A DNA stretch of 64,000 bases from contig NZ_WHVW01000010.1 in NCBI RefSeq assembly GCF_009651005.1, positions 47,211 to 111,210 on the forward strand, given 5' to 3'. Each line of letters begins with the position of its first letter. Positions within the stretch are counted from its first letter, which is position 1. The notes below the pieces were generated by a model that saw only the letters and a list, made by a program, of their open reading frames with translations, did no database searches and was not told the DNA's origin. Both the position numbers and the translations under genes were made by a program. Origin of the DNA: Sporosarcina obsidiansis (GTDB lineage Bacteria; Bacillota; Bacilli; Bacillales_A; Planococcaceae). Shown one piece after another: positions 63,980-64,000 of this stretch.

Positions 63980-64000
63980 ATTTCGGTACTAAAATCAGAG

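Overview
The window reads as a chromosomal core segment of a low-GC, endospore-forming member of the Bacillales, most likely Planococcaceae (Sporosarcina-like). Spore genes (spoIVA, sleB, ypeB), bacillithiol genes (bshA, ypdA), and a gene order close to the ribU-to-recU/yprA arc of Bacillus subtilis support this. The family placement is an inference from gene order and dispersed repeats, not from a marker comparison.

Layout, left to right. 1-7.5 kb: the end of an RsiX-like anti-sigma gene, FMN-riboswitch-controlled ribU, a YnfA-type membrane protein, an accessory gap with two tiny membrane ORFs and a decayed repeat, ferredoxin (minus strand), ypbB-recQ, a LysM protein and a metallophosphoesterase. 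7.6-14.8 kb: ypdA, prsW, sleB-ypeB, the PilZ protein ypfA, cmk-plsC and the S1-repeat protein ypfD. 15-24.6 kb: der-gpsA-yphE-yphF, spoIVA, hup, folE-mtrB-hepS-menG-hepT and ndk. 25-33.8 kb: cheR and the aromatic amino acid run aroF-aroB-aroH-hisC-tyrA-aroA followed by ypiA-ypiB. 33.9-38.2 kb: ypiF, the qcrABC menaquinol:cytochrome c reductase, ypjA and a YugP-type membrane metalloprotease. 38.2-43.7 kb: a minus-strand YitT protein, then ypjD-dapB-bshA-cca-birA. 43.9-52.6 kb: panBCD, dinG, a dispersed repeat, tseB(ypmB)-aspB-dnaD-nth-ypoC. 52.6-58.8 kb: minus-strand recU-ponA and plus-strand yppE-yprA(mrfA). 58.9-64 kb is more accessory: a DUF4385 protein, an atypical short-chain dehydrogenase, a stand-alone RNase J (all minus) and the bdbD-bdbC thiol oxidation pair (plus).

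How the genes work together. Several operons are tightly packed with 4-bp ATGA/GTGA overlaps (cmk/plsC, aroB/aroH, ypjD/dapB, bshA/cca, panB/panC, recU/ponA). The shikimate-to-tyrosine/phenylalanine branch is complete from chorismate synthase onward, except that the trp block that sits between aroH and hisC in B. subtilis is missing, although the trp attenuator gene mtrB is present. HepS/HepT and MenG together make menaquinone, which feeds QcrABC. PanBCD makes pantothenate and beta-alanine. SleB/YpeB serve cortex lysis in germination.

I found no CRISPR array, rRNA, tRNA, prophage or insertion sequence, and no strong candidate for a wholly new system. The best leads are the gene-order deletions relative to B. 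subtilis (trp, mgsA-bshB1, yprB/mrfB), the small-protein gap at 2.1-2.9 kb, the direct-repeat-flanked dispersed element at 48.9 kb, the RNase J outside its usual loci, and the dehydrogenase whose catalytic serine position is altered.
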